IMG/VR virus record: IMGVR_UViG_3300033978_000202
Span: 1-63,364 of that record
DNA length: 63,364 nucleotides
Strand: one strand, 5' to 3'
From: a virus
The stretch's first letter is position 1, and every line of letters starts with the position of its first letter. Under the pieces are notes generated by a model. That model was not told the DNA's origin and searched no databases. It saw nothing but the letters and a program-made list of their open reading frames with translations. Below are positions 5,924 to 13,797 of the stretch, piece by piece. The position numbers and the translations under genes were made by a program.

Positions 5924-6151
5924 ATGAAAAAAGAAACATTTATCAACAGCGGTCGCATCACAGACCTCAAGACATTCCTCAATTTAAGACCCAATGAAGC
6001 CCTGCAATTTGACTGCACAGATGTTGTGCTGTACGAGGATGGGCACTACATTCAGGTACTCAAGACCGGTCACTTCTTCTATGACGGTTTTGCTGACAAG
6101 AAATTGGATAATGTAGAAGAATTTATGTGGAAAAAAATTGACATTAATTAA
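5924..6151 (+). CDS. Hypothetical protein
   Basis: This is a 75-residue protein with a compact alpha/beta look and no recognised motif. Upstream, TAATTTTG at 5894-5901 fits the -7 box TAnnTTTG, but the -33 match is weak (TTAG at 5869). A promoter here is possible. The leader AATCTAATCAAATTAACA is of the A/T-rich, SD-less type. Confidence 0.6.
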   Translation: MKKETFINSGRITDLKTFLNLRPNEALQFDCTDVVLYEDGHYIQVLKTGHFFYDGFADKKLDNVEEFMWKKIDIN

Positions 6152-6189
6152 ACAAATTAACTTATCTTAGCAGACCTAAATCAAATCAA

Positions 6190-6492
6190 ATGAAAAGTGA
6201 CATCTTCTATCAGTACGTGGAGAGAATCACAGAGCTGTTCAGAATACAAAAAGAAGAGCTGTTCTCCAAATCAAAACGCAGAGACCTTGTCGATGCGAGA
6301 TACTTGCTTTACTACCTATGCTACAAACGCCCGATGAGCCTGAGCTATATCCAAAAGTATATGAGCGAGAACGGCTACTTCATCCGGCACTCTTCAGTTA
6401 TCTACGGTATCAACACCGTAATCGAAAGAGTGAAAGAGGACAGCGACTATATGCAAGTCGTTAAGGACATCGAGAAGGCTGTATTCATTTAA
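6190..6492 (+). CDS. DnaA domain IV-like DNA-binding protein (first copy)
   Basis: This 100-residue protein resembles the C-terminal DNA-binding domain of DnaA. The helix ARYLLYYLCYK (36-46) corresponds to the RqiamYL helix, followed by MSLSYIQKYM. HSSVIYGINTVIERV (67-81) sits where DnaA has the HTTV signature and its basic helix. No AAA+ domain is present, so it cannot act as a full initiator. It may bind DnaA-box-like sites or act as a replication organiser or regulator. Upstream, ATTG (6137-6140) and TATCTTAG (6163-6170) form a weak promoter-like pair. Confidence 0.6.
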   Translation: MKSDIFYQYVERITELFRIQKEELFSKSKRRDLVDARYLLYYLCYKRPMSLSYIQKYMSENGYFIRHSSVIYGINTVIERVKEDSDYMQVVKDIEKAVFI

Positions 6493-6513
6493 CCAACACA
6501 CATACCTAAAACT

Positions 6514-7134
6514 ATGGCAAACGAAAACAAATCCGTTTACGGTACGCTGTCGTCCATAAGCGTCAAGGACAAGATCGAAAGGAAAGGCAACCTCGACTAC
6601 CTGTCGTGGGCAAATGCTTGGTCAATGCTCAAGTCAAACTATCCTGATGCGCAGCGCATCGTGTACGAGAACTCAGATGGGATGAACTACTTTACAGATG
6701 GCACGAGCTGTTGGGTAAAGGTCGGCATCGTAGTGGGAGGCATCGAGCACATCGACTACCTGCCCATTATGGACTTCAAGAACAATTCAATTCCTCTCGC
6801 AAAGCTCACGTCAACTGACGTAACCAAAGCAATTCAGCGAAGCACAGCCAAAGCAATCGCAATGCACGGACTCGGACTTTCTTTGTGGACGGGTGAAGAC
6901 CTGCCTGAGATGGTGACTGAGTCTCCAAAGAAAGCTGCTGCTGAGAAATCCTCAGCTCCTGCTGTAGGCGCTGAGTTAATCGAACTCAAGAAGGGCACAG
7001 CCAATTGGGATGCGGTGGTGAAATATGTTGAGGCGAACAAGAAGCTCGGCATCGAGGCAATTGGGAAGCAGCTCATCCGCAAGTACAAAATTTCTCCTGC
7101 ACTTAAAAAAGAAATCGCTGAACTATGCAAGTAA
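6514..7134 (+). CDS. Single-strand annealing protein, Sak3-like (DUF1071)
   Basis: This is a 206-residue protein. VYGTLSSISVKDKIERKGNL and LDYLSWANAW (about 8-38) match the start of DUF1071/Sak3 annealing proteins. The middle continues with the family's strand-rich core and STDVTKAIQRSTAKAIAMHGLGLSLW (101-126). These proteins pair complementary single strands in phage recombination, together with a 5'-3' exonuclease. The next gene, overlapping by 10 bases, encodes that nuclease. The C-terminal 65 residues are a Lys/Ala-rich linker and a small basic tail. Confidence 0.8.
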   Translation: MANENKSVYGTLSSISVKDKIERKGNLDYLSWANAWSMLKSNYPDAQRIVYENSDGMNYFTDGTSCWVKVGIVVGGIEHIDYLPIMDFKNNSIPLAKLTSTDVTKAIQRSTAKAIAMHGLGLSLWTGEDLPEMVTESPKKAAAEKSSAPAVGAELIELKKGTANWDAVVKYVEANKKLGIEAIGKQLIRKYKISPALKKEIAELCK

Positions 7135-7856
7135 TCAACCAACTAAGAGACGACCACGAGTACTATCGTGGCGTGGGTAAAAACTACTTATCCAACTCAG
7201 ACATCGGGGCGCTACTCACCAACCCTAAAGCGTTTCGTCAAGACAGAGAAGACAACAAGAGCTTTGCCGAAGGCAGGCTCTTTCATCAGCTCCTTCTTGA
7301 GCCTGAGAAGGTGGACAAGGTGACGAGCGTTGACGTGAGCAGTCGCAACACCAAAGAGTATAAGAAATTCGTTGAAGAGAATGGGCTTGACTTTGCACTA
7401 CTGACCAAGGAGGTGGAGGAAGTCCACAACCTTGTGGCTGTAATCAAATCGAACATTGCTTTCTACGATGACATCTATGCTGATGGTAACGTGTACGAGG
7501 AGCCGGCAATCGGTACAATCAAAGGCGTGGAATGGAAGGGAAAGGCTGACATCGTAACGGCTGACTGCATCATCGACCTGAAGACTACGAGCGACATCAA
7601 TAAGTTTAAGTGGAGCGCCAAGGCGTATCACTACGACTCTCAGTGCTACATCTATCAGCAGTTATTCGGTAAGCCTCTTGTCTTCTACGCAATCGACAAG
7701 GAGACAGCGCAGCTCGGAATCTTTAGACCCACTGAGAACTTCATCAGAGGTGGCGAACTCAAAGTTGATCGGGCTATCGAGGTCTATCACAAGTACTTCG
7801 GACCGAACGCAACCGAGGATATTGACAACCATTATATTGACGAAACATTAGATTAA
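7125..7856 (+). CDS. PD-(D/E)XK exonuclease, RecE/YqaJ-like (DUF3799)
   Basis: This 243-residue protein has GRLFH (50-54), EEPAIG (125-130), GKADIV (139-144, Asp142), IIDLKTT (149-155, Asp151/Lys153) and QCYIYQQLF near 170-180. This is the motif set of lambda-Exo/RecE C-terminal type nucleases. It should resect double-stranded ends so that the Sak3-like partner can anneal the resulting strands. The overlap with the annealase gene and the SSB-like gene 11 bases downstream make a classic recombination cassette. Confidence 0.85.
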   Translation: MQVINQLRDDHEYYRGVGKNYLSNSDIGALLTNPKAFRQDREDNKSFAEGRLFHQLLLEPEKVDKVTSVDVSSRNTKEYKKFVEENGLDFALLTKEVEEVHNLVAVIKSNIAFYDDIYADGNVYEEPAIGTIKGVEWKGKADIVTADCIIDLKTTSDINKFKWSAKAYHYDSQCYIYQQLFGKPLVFYAIDKETAQLGIFRPTENFIRGGELKVDRAIEVYHKYFGPNATEDIDNHYIDETLD

Positions 7857-7867
7857 ACCCTACAATT

Positions 7868-8164
7868 ATGTCTGAACAGCAACAAGAAAGAATCTTTGCC
7901 GATGGTTTTATCATCAAGCGCAGAGACAATGCACCTGAATTTGTAATCGCAAACATCAGTGTAAAAGTGGACGAGGCTATTGCCTTTCTCCGCAAGTACG
8001 AGAAGAACGGATGGGTAAACCTAAACGCTAAGACCGGAAGGTCAGGTAATCCCTACATCGAGCTCGACACCTTCGAGCCAAAGGGTAAGGGTAGTGCTAA
8101 GCCAAAAGCAGCAGCACCTGAGCCTGCCTCTGAGCCGGAGGAAGATGGAGACCTACCCTTCTAA
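7868..8164 (+). CDS. Single-stranded DNA-binding protein-like, with acidic DLPF tail
   Basis: This 98-residue protein has a beta-rich N-terminal 75 residues that could form an OB fold. A Pro/Ala/Lys linker follows, and the protein ends in EEDGDLPF. This acidic C-terminal tip is the partner-binding peptide of bacterial SSB. The position next to the annealase and exonuclease supports the role. A strong terminator follows 11 bases after the stop. Confidence 0.7.
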   Translation: MSEQQQERIFADGFIIKRRDNAPEFVIANISVKVDEAIAFLRKYEKNGWVNLNAKTGRSGNPYIELDTFEPKGKGSAKPKAAAPEPASEPEEDGDLPF

Positions 8165-8174
8165 ACCAAACTAA

Positions 8175-8203
8175 AGAGGGGGTATCAGCCCCCTCTTTTT
8201 TTC
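8175..8203 (+). terminator. Rho-independent terminator after the recombination genes
   Basis: Perfect 8-bp stem AGAGGGGG (8175-8182)/CCCCCTCT (8189-8196), loop TATCAG, followed by a run of T. It ends the first plus-strand operon. Confidence 0.95.
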
Positions 8204-8364
8204 TCTAAGCTGTGTCAATTTAAGTCTCCCTCTATTCTCTATATATATCTCTATATATATATATTATTCTATAGAATACAGGTCAAAAAAAATATTAACA
8301 TAATCGACATCGGCTTCAGAGTCAGCAAGTTACACGACATTTTTTCGACACAACCTTAACATTT
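8204..8364. other. AT-rich intergenic region, possible origin or promoter zone
   Basis: It contains alternating TA runs (8240-8265) and three CGACA-type words (8304-8309, 8333-8338, 8345-8349). Similar CGACAT words occur in the AT-rich gap at 62700-62770. I find no exact TAnnTTTG promoter. The gap lies between the SSB-like and primase genes, so an origin is plausible but unproven. Confidence 0.35.
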
Positions 8365-10770
8365 ATGACATCACAAGTAACCATATTCCAAAACATCAAA
8401 GAGACAAGCACTCCCTTTCACAGGGAGGTGGGTGTAATCCTTGAGCGTATCAAGGATGGCGCAACCAAGGAGCTCGTCAAGAAGATACGTGCAGAGAAGC
8501 GCAAGGCTGAGCGTAATGAGCTGAAGAAGCAACTGCCTGCCATCTGTTTCAGTGGTACGTTTAACAAGCGTGCAGACACAGCCCTGATTGAACATAGCGG
8601 TCTCATCTGTCTTGACTTCGATGGGTACGACAAGCAGAAGGTATTACTCAACGACAAGGAGACCCTGAGCAAGAACAAGTATGTCTATTCTGTGTTCATT
8701 TCTCCGTCCGGCAATGGGCTGAAGGTACTCGTTAAGATACCTGCCGATGCAGAGAACCATCAGAATTACTTTAATAGCTTAGAAAAGTACTTTAATTCCC
8801 CTTATTTCGACAAGACGAGTAAGAACATCAGCCGAGTGTGTTACGAGTCCTATGACCCTCTAATCCACGTAAACGAGAACTCATCGGTATGGGATACCAT
8901 CGAAGAGCCTGAGTACACGGAGGTGAACAAGCTACGGGACACGGCAACCATCCCGATCACGGACGAGAATAAGATAGTGGAGATACTCGTCAAGTGGTGG
9001 CAGAAGAAGTACCCGATGACCGAGGGACAGCGTAATCAGAACTGCTACGTCCTTGCGATGGCGTTCAATGACTTCGGTATCAACAAGAGTCTTGCCGGAT
9101 ACGTACTAAACCAATACTCAACGGCTGACTTCCCACTCAAAGAGATTCAACGAACGATAGATTCGGCTTATCAGAATACAGCCAACTTCGGGACCAAGTA
9201 CTACGAGGATGAGGAGAGAGTAAACCAAATCAAAGCAAAGCTAAGGCGTGGTGTCTCAAAAAAAGAGGTGCGCCTCCAACTGCAGGACTCCAATTTGGAT
9301 GGCGACACGATCGAAGCGGTGCTTGCAAAGGTCGAGGAGGAGAACGCCAAGCAGACCTTTTGGACAAAGAACGACAAGGGGGTCATTAAGATAGTACATA
9401 TTCTCTTTAAGCAATTCCTCGAGGACTCAGGCTTCTACAAGTACTGCCCCGAGGGTGGGAAGAACTACGTGTTCGTGAAGGTGACCAATAACCTAATCGA
9501 CCACACATCAGAGAAGGAGATAAAAGACTTTATACTTAACCACTTGCTTGAGCTTGACGACATAATGGTGTATAACTATTTCGCTGATAACACACGCTTC
9601 TTTAAGGAAGAGTTCTTGTCAATGCTATCTACTATTGACATCTACTTTATTGAGGATACCAAGGAGGCAGCGTATTTATACTACAAGAACTGTGCAGTGA
9701 AGATAACAAGCGAAGGCATCACATCAATTGACTACCTTGACTTAGGCGGTTACGTTTGGAAAGACCACGTCATTGATCGGAACTTCAGTATGTGTAAGGT
9801 CACATCAAGGTGTGACTACCGGCAGTTCATCCGCAACATCTGCGGTAATGATGACAGCAGGGTGTCATCAATGGAGAGTACAATTGGATTCCTGCTGCAC
9901 GGATACAAGAACCTCAGCTTCTGCCCTGCGGTCATCCTGAATGATGAGGTCATCAGCGACAACCCCGAGGGTGGAACAGGGAAGGGATTATTTATGAACG
10001 CCCTCAGCAATATGAAGAAGGTGGTAACGATAGATGGTAAGAGCTTCACCTTTGAGCGGAGCTTCGCCTATCAATTGGTGTCTGCCGACACACAGATACT
10101 CGTGTTCGATGACGTGAAGAAACACTTTGACTTCGAGCGTCTGTTCAGTGTGGTAACAGAAGGACTAACGCTTGAGAAGAAGAACAAGGATGCGATTAAG
10201 ATTCCGTTCAGTAAGTCACCAAAGATTGCCATCACTACCAACTACGCCATCAAGGGTAGCGGTAATTCATTTGCTCGTAGGAAGTGGGAGCTTGAGCTGC
10301 ACCAATACTACTCCAAGGCGTACACGCCACTCGATGAGTTTGGTAAGCTGATGTTCGGGGATTGGAACGATGATGATTGGTGTGAGTTTGACAACTATAT
10401 GATCGGGTGCTTGAAGAGCTATCTTGATACAGGACTTGTGAAGAGTAAGTTCGTCAACCTTAAGATTCGTCAGCTATCAGCAGAGACAGCACACGACTTC
10501 ATCGAATGGTGCGGTCTTGTCGATGGGCAGCAGCGTAACACTGCGCTTGAGGTAGGTGTAAGACTATACAAGAATGACCTGTACCACGACTTCATTAACG
10601 AGTATCCTGACTACGGACCGAAGGCTAAGATGACCATCAGCAGAACCAAGTTCTATAAGTGGCTCGTGTCTTATGCTTTGTACAAGGAAGGTGTTACTCC
10701 GGAGGAAGGTCGTGACCTGAATGGCAGATGGATTATCATCAACAGAAAAAAGGAGGGAACAAATGAATGA
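8365..10770 (+). CDS. Primase-helicase: BT4734/VirE-N-like primase domain plus SF3-type helicase
   Basis: This is an 801-residue protein. The N-terminal 190 residues hold CLDFDGYD (about 87-94), SPSGNGLKVLVKI (about 113-125) and SRVCYESYDP. These match the BT4734-like/VirE N-terminal domain found before phage and mobile-element primase-helicases of Bacteroidetes. A middle region (about 200-330) follows. The C-terminal ATPase has Walker A PEGGTGKGL (about 533-541), Walker B ILVFDDV (about 575-581) and a later TTNYAI sensor-like strand, as in D5/SF3 helicases. It should unwind and prime at phage forks. No DNA polymerase gene is visible, so synthesis is probably by the host enzyme. It overlaps the next gene by 8 bases. 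Confidence 0.85.
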   Translation: MTSQVTIFQNIKETSTPFHREVGVILERIKDGATKELVKKIRAEKRKAERNELKKQLPAICFSGTFNKRADTALIEHSGLICLDFDGYDKQKVLLNDKETLSKNKYVYSVFISPSGNGLKVLVKIPADAENHQNYFNSLEKYFNSPYFDKTSKNISRVCYESYDPLIHVNENSSVWDTIEEPEYTEVNKLRDTATIPITDENKIVEILVKWWQKKYPMTEGQRNQNCYVLAMAFNDFGINKSLAGYVLNQYSTADFPLKEIQRTIDSAYQNTANFGTKYYEDEERVNQIKAKLRRGVSKKEVRLQLQDSNLDGDTIEAVLAKVEEENAKQTFWTKNDKGVIKIVHILFKQFLEDSGFYKYCPEGGKNYVFVKVTNNLIDHTSEKEIKDFILNHLLELDDIMVYNYFADNTRFFKEEFLSMLSTIDIYFIEDTKEAAYLYYKNCAVKITSEGITSIDYLDLGGYVWKDHVIDRNFSMCKVTSRCDYRQFIRNICGNDDSRVSSMESTIGFLLHGYKNLSFCPAVILNDEVISDNPEGGTGKGLFMNALSNMKKVVTIDGKSFTFERSFAYQLVSADTQILVFDDVKKHFDFERLFSVVTEGLTLEKKNKDAIKIPFSKSPKIAITTNYAIKGSGNSFARRKWELELHQYYSKAYTPLDEFGKLMFGDWNDDDWCEFDNYMIGCLKSYLDTGLVKSKFVNLKIRQLSAETAHDFIEWCGLVDGQQRNTALEVGVRLYKNDLYHDFINEYPDYGPKAKMTISRTKFYKWLVSYALYKEGVTPEEGRDLNGRWIIINRKKEGTNE

Positions 10771-12247
10771 GATAGTTGAGCGCACGCCCGGAGCTTCTGA
10801 CTACAATATGTTCAAGTACTGCGAAATACTTTGTAAGGTGATGAGTCAGACTAAGGAAGTGAAGATTGGAAGAGGGAAGACTATCGAAGTTCATCAAACG
10901 TACAAGTATAAAGACGCTCCGCAAATATTGCCACGGCTTGAGCGCAGCCGTGATTATTACAAGGAGCTTCACGAAAAAGGAGGTAGCCAAGTGCAATTCA
11001 GACAATACCAAAAAGACATCATCGCTTCAGGATTCACCATACTGCAGGAGCACCGCTTCTTATACCTTGCTATGGAGGTGAGAACAGGCAAGACATTAAC
11101 GAGTCTCGGCATTGCCAATGAGATGAGAGTTAAACACGTGCTGTTCGTCACCAAGAAGAAAGCAATGGGTAGTATCGAGGAAGACTATGCAATGTTCAAC
11201 CCATCATTTAAGATGACGGTCATCAACTACGAGAGCTTGCATCACGTAATGGATGACGAGATGTGGGACTTGATTATCCTTGATGAGGCGCACAGCTTAG
11301 GAGCATTTGCTAAACCAAGCGAGAGAGCAATAATGGTAAGAGACTTGATCGAAAAGTGTAGACCAATGGTGATACTGCTGAGCGGTACGCCAACACCGGA
11401 GAGTTACTCTCAGATGTATCATCAGGTCTATGGCATACCGAACAATCCGTTCAGGCATTACAAAAACTTTTACCGGTTTGCTGATGAGCATATCAAGATT
11501 AAGCAAAAGAAAATCAACGGGCTCTTTGTTAAAGACTACAGCCACGGGAAGGACAGCATTATCGAGGCAATGAAACCATACACCATCAACTACTCTCAGG
11601 AGGAGGCAGGCTTTGTTACGCAGGTAACCGAGGAGATACTTGAGGTGGAGCTAAAGGATAGCACCAAGACTTTGATCAAGAAACTGCAGAAGGATAAGGT
11701 GATTGAGGGTAAGAGCGAGGTAATACTTGCAGACACACCCGTGAAATTAATGATGAAGATACACCAACTTTGCAGTGGAACGATTAAGTTTGAGAGTGGC
11801 AACAGTATGGTGCTCGATACTACCAAAGCTGAATACATCAAGGATTACTTTGCCGGCTGCAAGATTGGAATCTTCTACAAGTTTAAGGAAGAATTGTCTG
11901 CGCTAAAGCAAGTGTTCAAGGATGACTTGACAACTGAGCTCAGTGTCTTTGAAGACACTGATAAGAACATCGCACTACAGATTGTTAGTGGACGTGAGGG
12001 AATCAGCTTGAAAAAGGCTGACTACTTAGTGTACTACAACATTGACTTTAGTGCGACAAGCTATTGGCAAAGCAAAGACAGGATGACAACCAAGGAGCGT
12101 GCGTTCAACCACGTGTATTGGATATTTAGTAAGGATGGAATCGAGCACGACATTTACAAAGCTGTAACCAAGAAGAAGGACTATACCGTAAATCATTTTA
12201 GGAAAGACTTTTATGACGGAGCAACAGGTACAATCGAAGCTGATTAA
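10763..12247 (+). CDS. SF2 DEAH-type DNA helicase (SNF2-like)
   Basis: Start 10763 is chosen because AGGAGG lies 7 bases upstream, a rare Shine-Dalgarno site here; an ATG at 10721 would overlap the primase by 50 bases. The 494-residue protein shows EVRTGKTLTSLG (motif I, Walker A variant RTGKT), IILDEAH (motif II), LLSGTPTPES (motif III) and a late QSKDRMTT (motif VI). It is an ATP-driven translocase of the kind often next to phage primases, likely for replication restart or recombination. Quasi-palindrome copy 4 lies in its coding sequence and is read as SVFEDT. Confidence 0.85.
   Translation: MNEIVERTPGASDYNMFKYCEILCKVMSQTKEVKIGRGKTIEVHQTYKYKDAPQILPRLERSRDYYKELHEKGGSQVQFRQYQKDIIASGFTILQEHRFLYLAMEVRTGKTLTSLGIANEMRVKHVLFVTKKKAMGSIEEDYAMFNPSFKMTVINYESLHHVMDDEMWDLIILDEAHSLGAFAKPSERAIMVRDLIEKCRPMVILLSGTPTPESYSQMYHQVYGIPNNPFRHYKNFYRFADEHIKIKQKKINGLFVKDYSHGKDSIIEAMKPYTINYSQEEAGFVTQVTEEILEVELKDSTKTLIKKLQKDKVIEGKSEVILADTPVKLMMKIHQLCSGTIKFESGNSMVLDTTKAEYIKDYFAGCKIGIFYKFKEELSALKQVFKDDLTTELSVFEDTDKNIALQIVSGREGISLKKADYLVYYNIDFSATSYWQSKDRMTTKERAFNHVYWIFSKDGIEHDIYKAVTKKKDYTVNHFRKDFYDGATGTIEAD
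11943..11958 (-). repeat. 16-bp quasi-palindrome, copy 4, inside the helicase gene
   Basis: Exact GTGTCTTTGAAGACAC, the reverse complement of copies 1-3. The inverted repeat extends by CA/TG here to 9-bp arms. It is the only copy read in the opposite sense to its gene. Confidence 0.9.
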
Positions 12248-12467
12248 AGAGCTTGAAGACAAGGGATACTACGTGATCAAGTTGGTGAAGACCAACAAGA
12301 ATGGCATCCCTGACCTTATTGCTATCCCTAAAAATTCTGACGTGGAGTTCTTCGAGGTGAAGCGTGCAGATGGTAAAGTATCTAAACTACAAGAGTATCG
12401 AATTAAAGAACTAAAAAAATATGGAATTAAAGCAACAGTTTATTACGGTCCCAAGAAACCTGAGTGA
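12213..12467 (+). CDS. VRR-NUC domain nuclease
   Basis: This 84-residue stand-alone VRR-NUC protein has GIPDLIAI (31-38, Asp34), EFFEVKR (45-51, Glu48/Lys50), then GKVSKLQEYRI with Gln60. This is the PD-(D/E)XK active site in minimal form. Phage VRR-NUC proteins are thought to act as structure-specific nucleases, for example on Holliday junctions. It overlaps the helicase gene by 35 bases and the next gene by 47, so it is embedded in one translationally coupled unit. Confidence 0.85.
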   Translation: MTEQQVQSKLIKELEDKGYYVIKLVKTNKNGIPDLIAIPKNSDVEFFEVKRADGKVSKLQEYRIKELKKYGIKATVYYGPKKPE

Positions 12468-12957
12468 GCAAGACCACGCACAACGGGTGGTTGAGATGGT
12501 GATGGGAGTGAGAGTTGGCGACAAGAACCGGAAGCGGCAGGTCGTGGAGGCGAGGATGATGTTCTCGTCTATGCTTAGAGATATGGGGTATTCTCTGAAG
12601 GAGATTGGTTCGGTGTTGAAGAAAGACCACACCACAATTATACACTACCTACGAAAGCTCAGAGAACTAACTGAAGTGGATAGGTCTCTGTTCAAAAAGT
12701 ATATAAAGTGTAGAGAGTTGTTGATGTTAAATGAAGAGCCCGTAAATTTAGAAGAAGAATTGGAACGCTTACGCAAACAGGTTGAGCTACTGAAGATGGA
12801 GAACTATATTCTTTCTGAAGAGAAGACTGAGTTGACAAAGCAATTGTCGAGCGATGAGAAGCGCCTACAAAAAATTTTCAAACTAATTGAAGAAAACACA
12901 CAGCACGGATATGAGGGAATTGTTGAACGCAAAATAAGAAAGATGTTCGATGAATGA
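12421..12957 (+). CDS. DnaA domain IV-like protein with C-terminal coiled coil (second copy)
   Basis: This is a 178-residue protein. Residues 36-80 read as a DnaA C-terminal domain: VEARMMFSSMLRDMGYSLKE followed by the signature DHTTIIHYLRKL. Residues 105-150 form an amphipathic coiled coil with Leu/Glu/Lys heptads. No ATPase domain is present. Together with the protein at 6190 this gives the phage two origin-binding-type domains but no complete initiator. They may mark the phage origin for host proteins, or compete with host DnaA. Confidence 0.75.
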   Translation: MELKQQFITVPRNLSEQDHAQRVVEMVMGVRVGDKNRKRQVVEARMMFSSMLRDMGYSLKEIGSVLKKDHTTIIHYLRKLRELTEVDRSLFKKYIKCRELLMLNEEPVNLEEELERLRKQVELLKMENYILSEEKTELTKQLSSDEKRLQKIFKLIEENTQHGYEGIVERKIRKMFDE

Positions 12958-13135
12958 GCAGGAAAACAATCGTGCCCAACGCATAGCGTATATGACTGAG
13001 GGCTTTCACGAAATCGTGACTTCCATCTACGAGAAATTGGTGGACAGGGAATACGACTCCGCTACTCAAGACATTAAAGAACTAATGCGTGACCTTCGTG
13101 CGACATTAAAACTTATAGAAGATGAAGACTTTTGA
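12950..13135 (+). CDS. Hypothetical small protein
   Basis: This 61-residue, acidic, helical protein overlaps both neighbours (8 and 14 bases), as expected for a coupled operon gene. No family is recognised. Confidence 0.6.
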   Translation: MNEQENNRAQRIAYMTEGFHEIVTSIYEKLVDREYDSATQDIKELMRDLRATLKLIEDEDF

Positions 13136-13538
13136 AACAGAACAAGACAGGAAAAGAGAGCAGAAAGCCATCGAGACATTCGTCAAGATGTTCGGTGGCT
13201 CATTTCAAAAGCTCGGTCAACAAGATGTTGACTACAGAATATTTGACAAAGACAAGAACCTGATAGCTTATGCTGAGGTGAAGGGTAGGATACGACCGCT
13301 GAGGGATGCCTACCCTTTGCCGGTGGCACTTGCCAAGCTGAATAAACTGATCGAGAAAAGACACAACCCTGTATTGATATGGGCTTGCGAGGATGGCATC
13401 ATCTATGGCAAAGTATTCTCCCTTGTAGGCGAAGTAAAGTTAGGCGGTCGCCCTCCACGTGAGGAAGCCGTTAATGACATCGAGATGATGGTCTACTTTG
13501 AAAGACAGAAAGGTCTTAAGTACGTAAGGTTTAGTTAA
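13122..13538 (+). CDS. Possible PD-(D/E)XK nuclease
   Basis: This 138-residue protein has VDYRIFD (36-42, Asp37), then AYAEVKGR (49-56, Glu52/Lys54), and an upstream helix with Glu18, spaced as in small restriction-endonuclease-like folds. The rest (about 60-138) is mixed alpha/beta. It is the last gene of the plus arm and its stop overlaps the stop of the convergent minus-strand gene by 8 bases. A resolvase or repair nuclease role is likely but not certain. Confidence 0.55.
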   Translation: MKTFETEQDRKREQKAIETFVKMFGGSFQKLGQQDVDYRIFDKDKNLIAYAEVKGRIRPLRDAYPLPVALAKLNKLIEKRHNPVLIWACEDGIIYGKVFSLVGEVKLGGRPPREEAVNDIEMMVYFERQKGLKYVRFS

Positions 13539-13797
13539 CCTCTTCTTCTTTCTTATCCTTGAAAGACTTTAGGATATGAGCCACTGACTCGATGGTGGTA
13601 AGACCAAGTGATACTGCAACAAGTACAGTTACGCTATACACCAATGAATCTGCAGGAGCAAAGTGAGATTCACTATGTGAGTTGTCCCACATCGTCCAAA
13701 ATAAAAACATTGCTCCGATTATTCCCACGAGCCTCTTGCTTGAGTTGTTACTCTCAGAGGAGAAGAATCCTCCCATCCATTTGAATAGTTGTTTCAT
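13531..13797 (-). CDS. Two-pass membrane protein, holin-like
   Basis: This is an 88-residue protein: a basic/Ser-rich N-terminus, transmembrane segment 1 at about 23-40 (LVGIIGAMFLFWTMW), a short polar loop, transmembrane segment 2 at about 52-70, and a charged tail KKEEEVN. It is the last gene of the long minus-strand unit and overlaps the giant gene by 4 bases (ATGA type). Size and topology fit a class II holin, but a better holin candidate lies beside the endolysin at 55832. Confidence 0.5.
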   Translation of the reverse strand: MKQLFKWMGGFFSSESNNSSKRLVGIIGAMFLFWTMWDNSHSESHFAPADSLVYSVTVLVAVSLGLTTIESVAHILKSFKDKKEEEVN

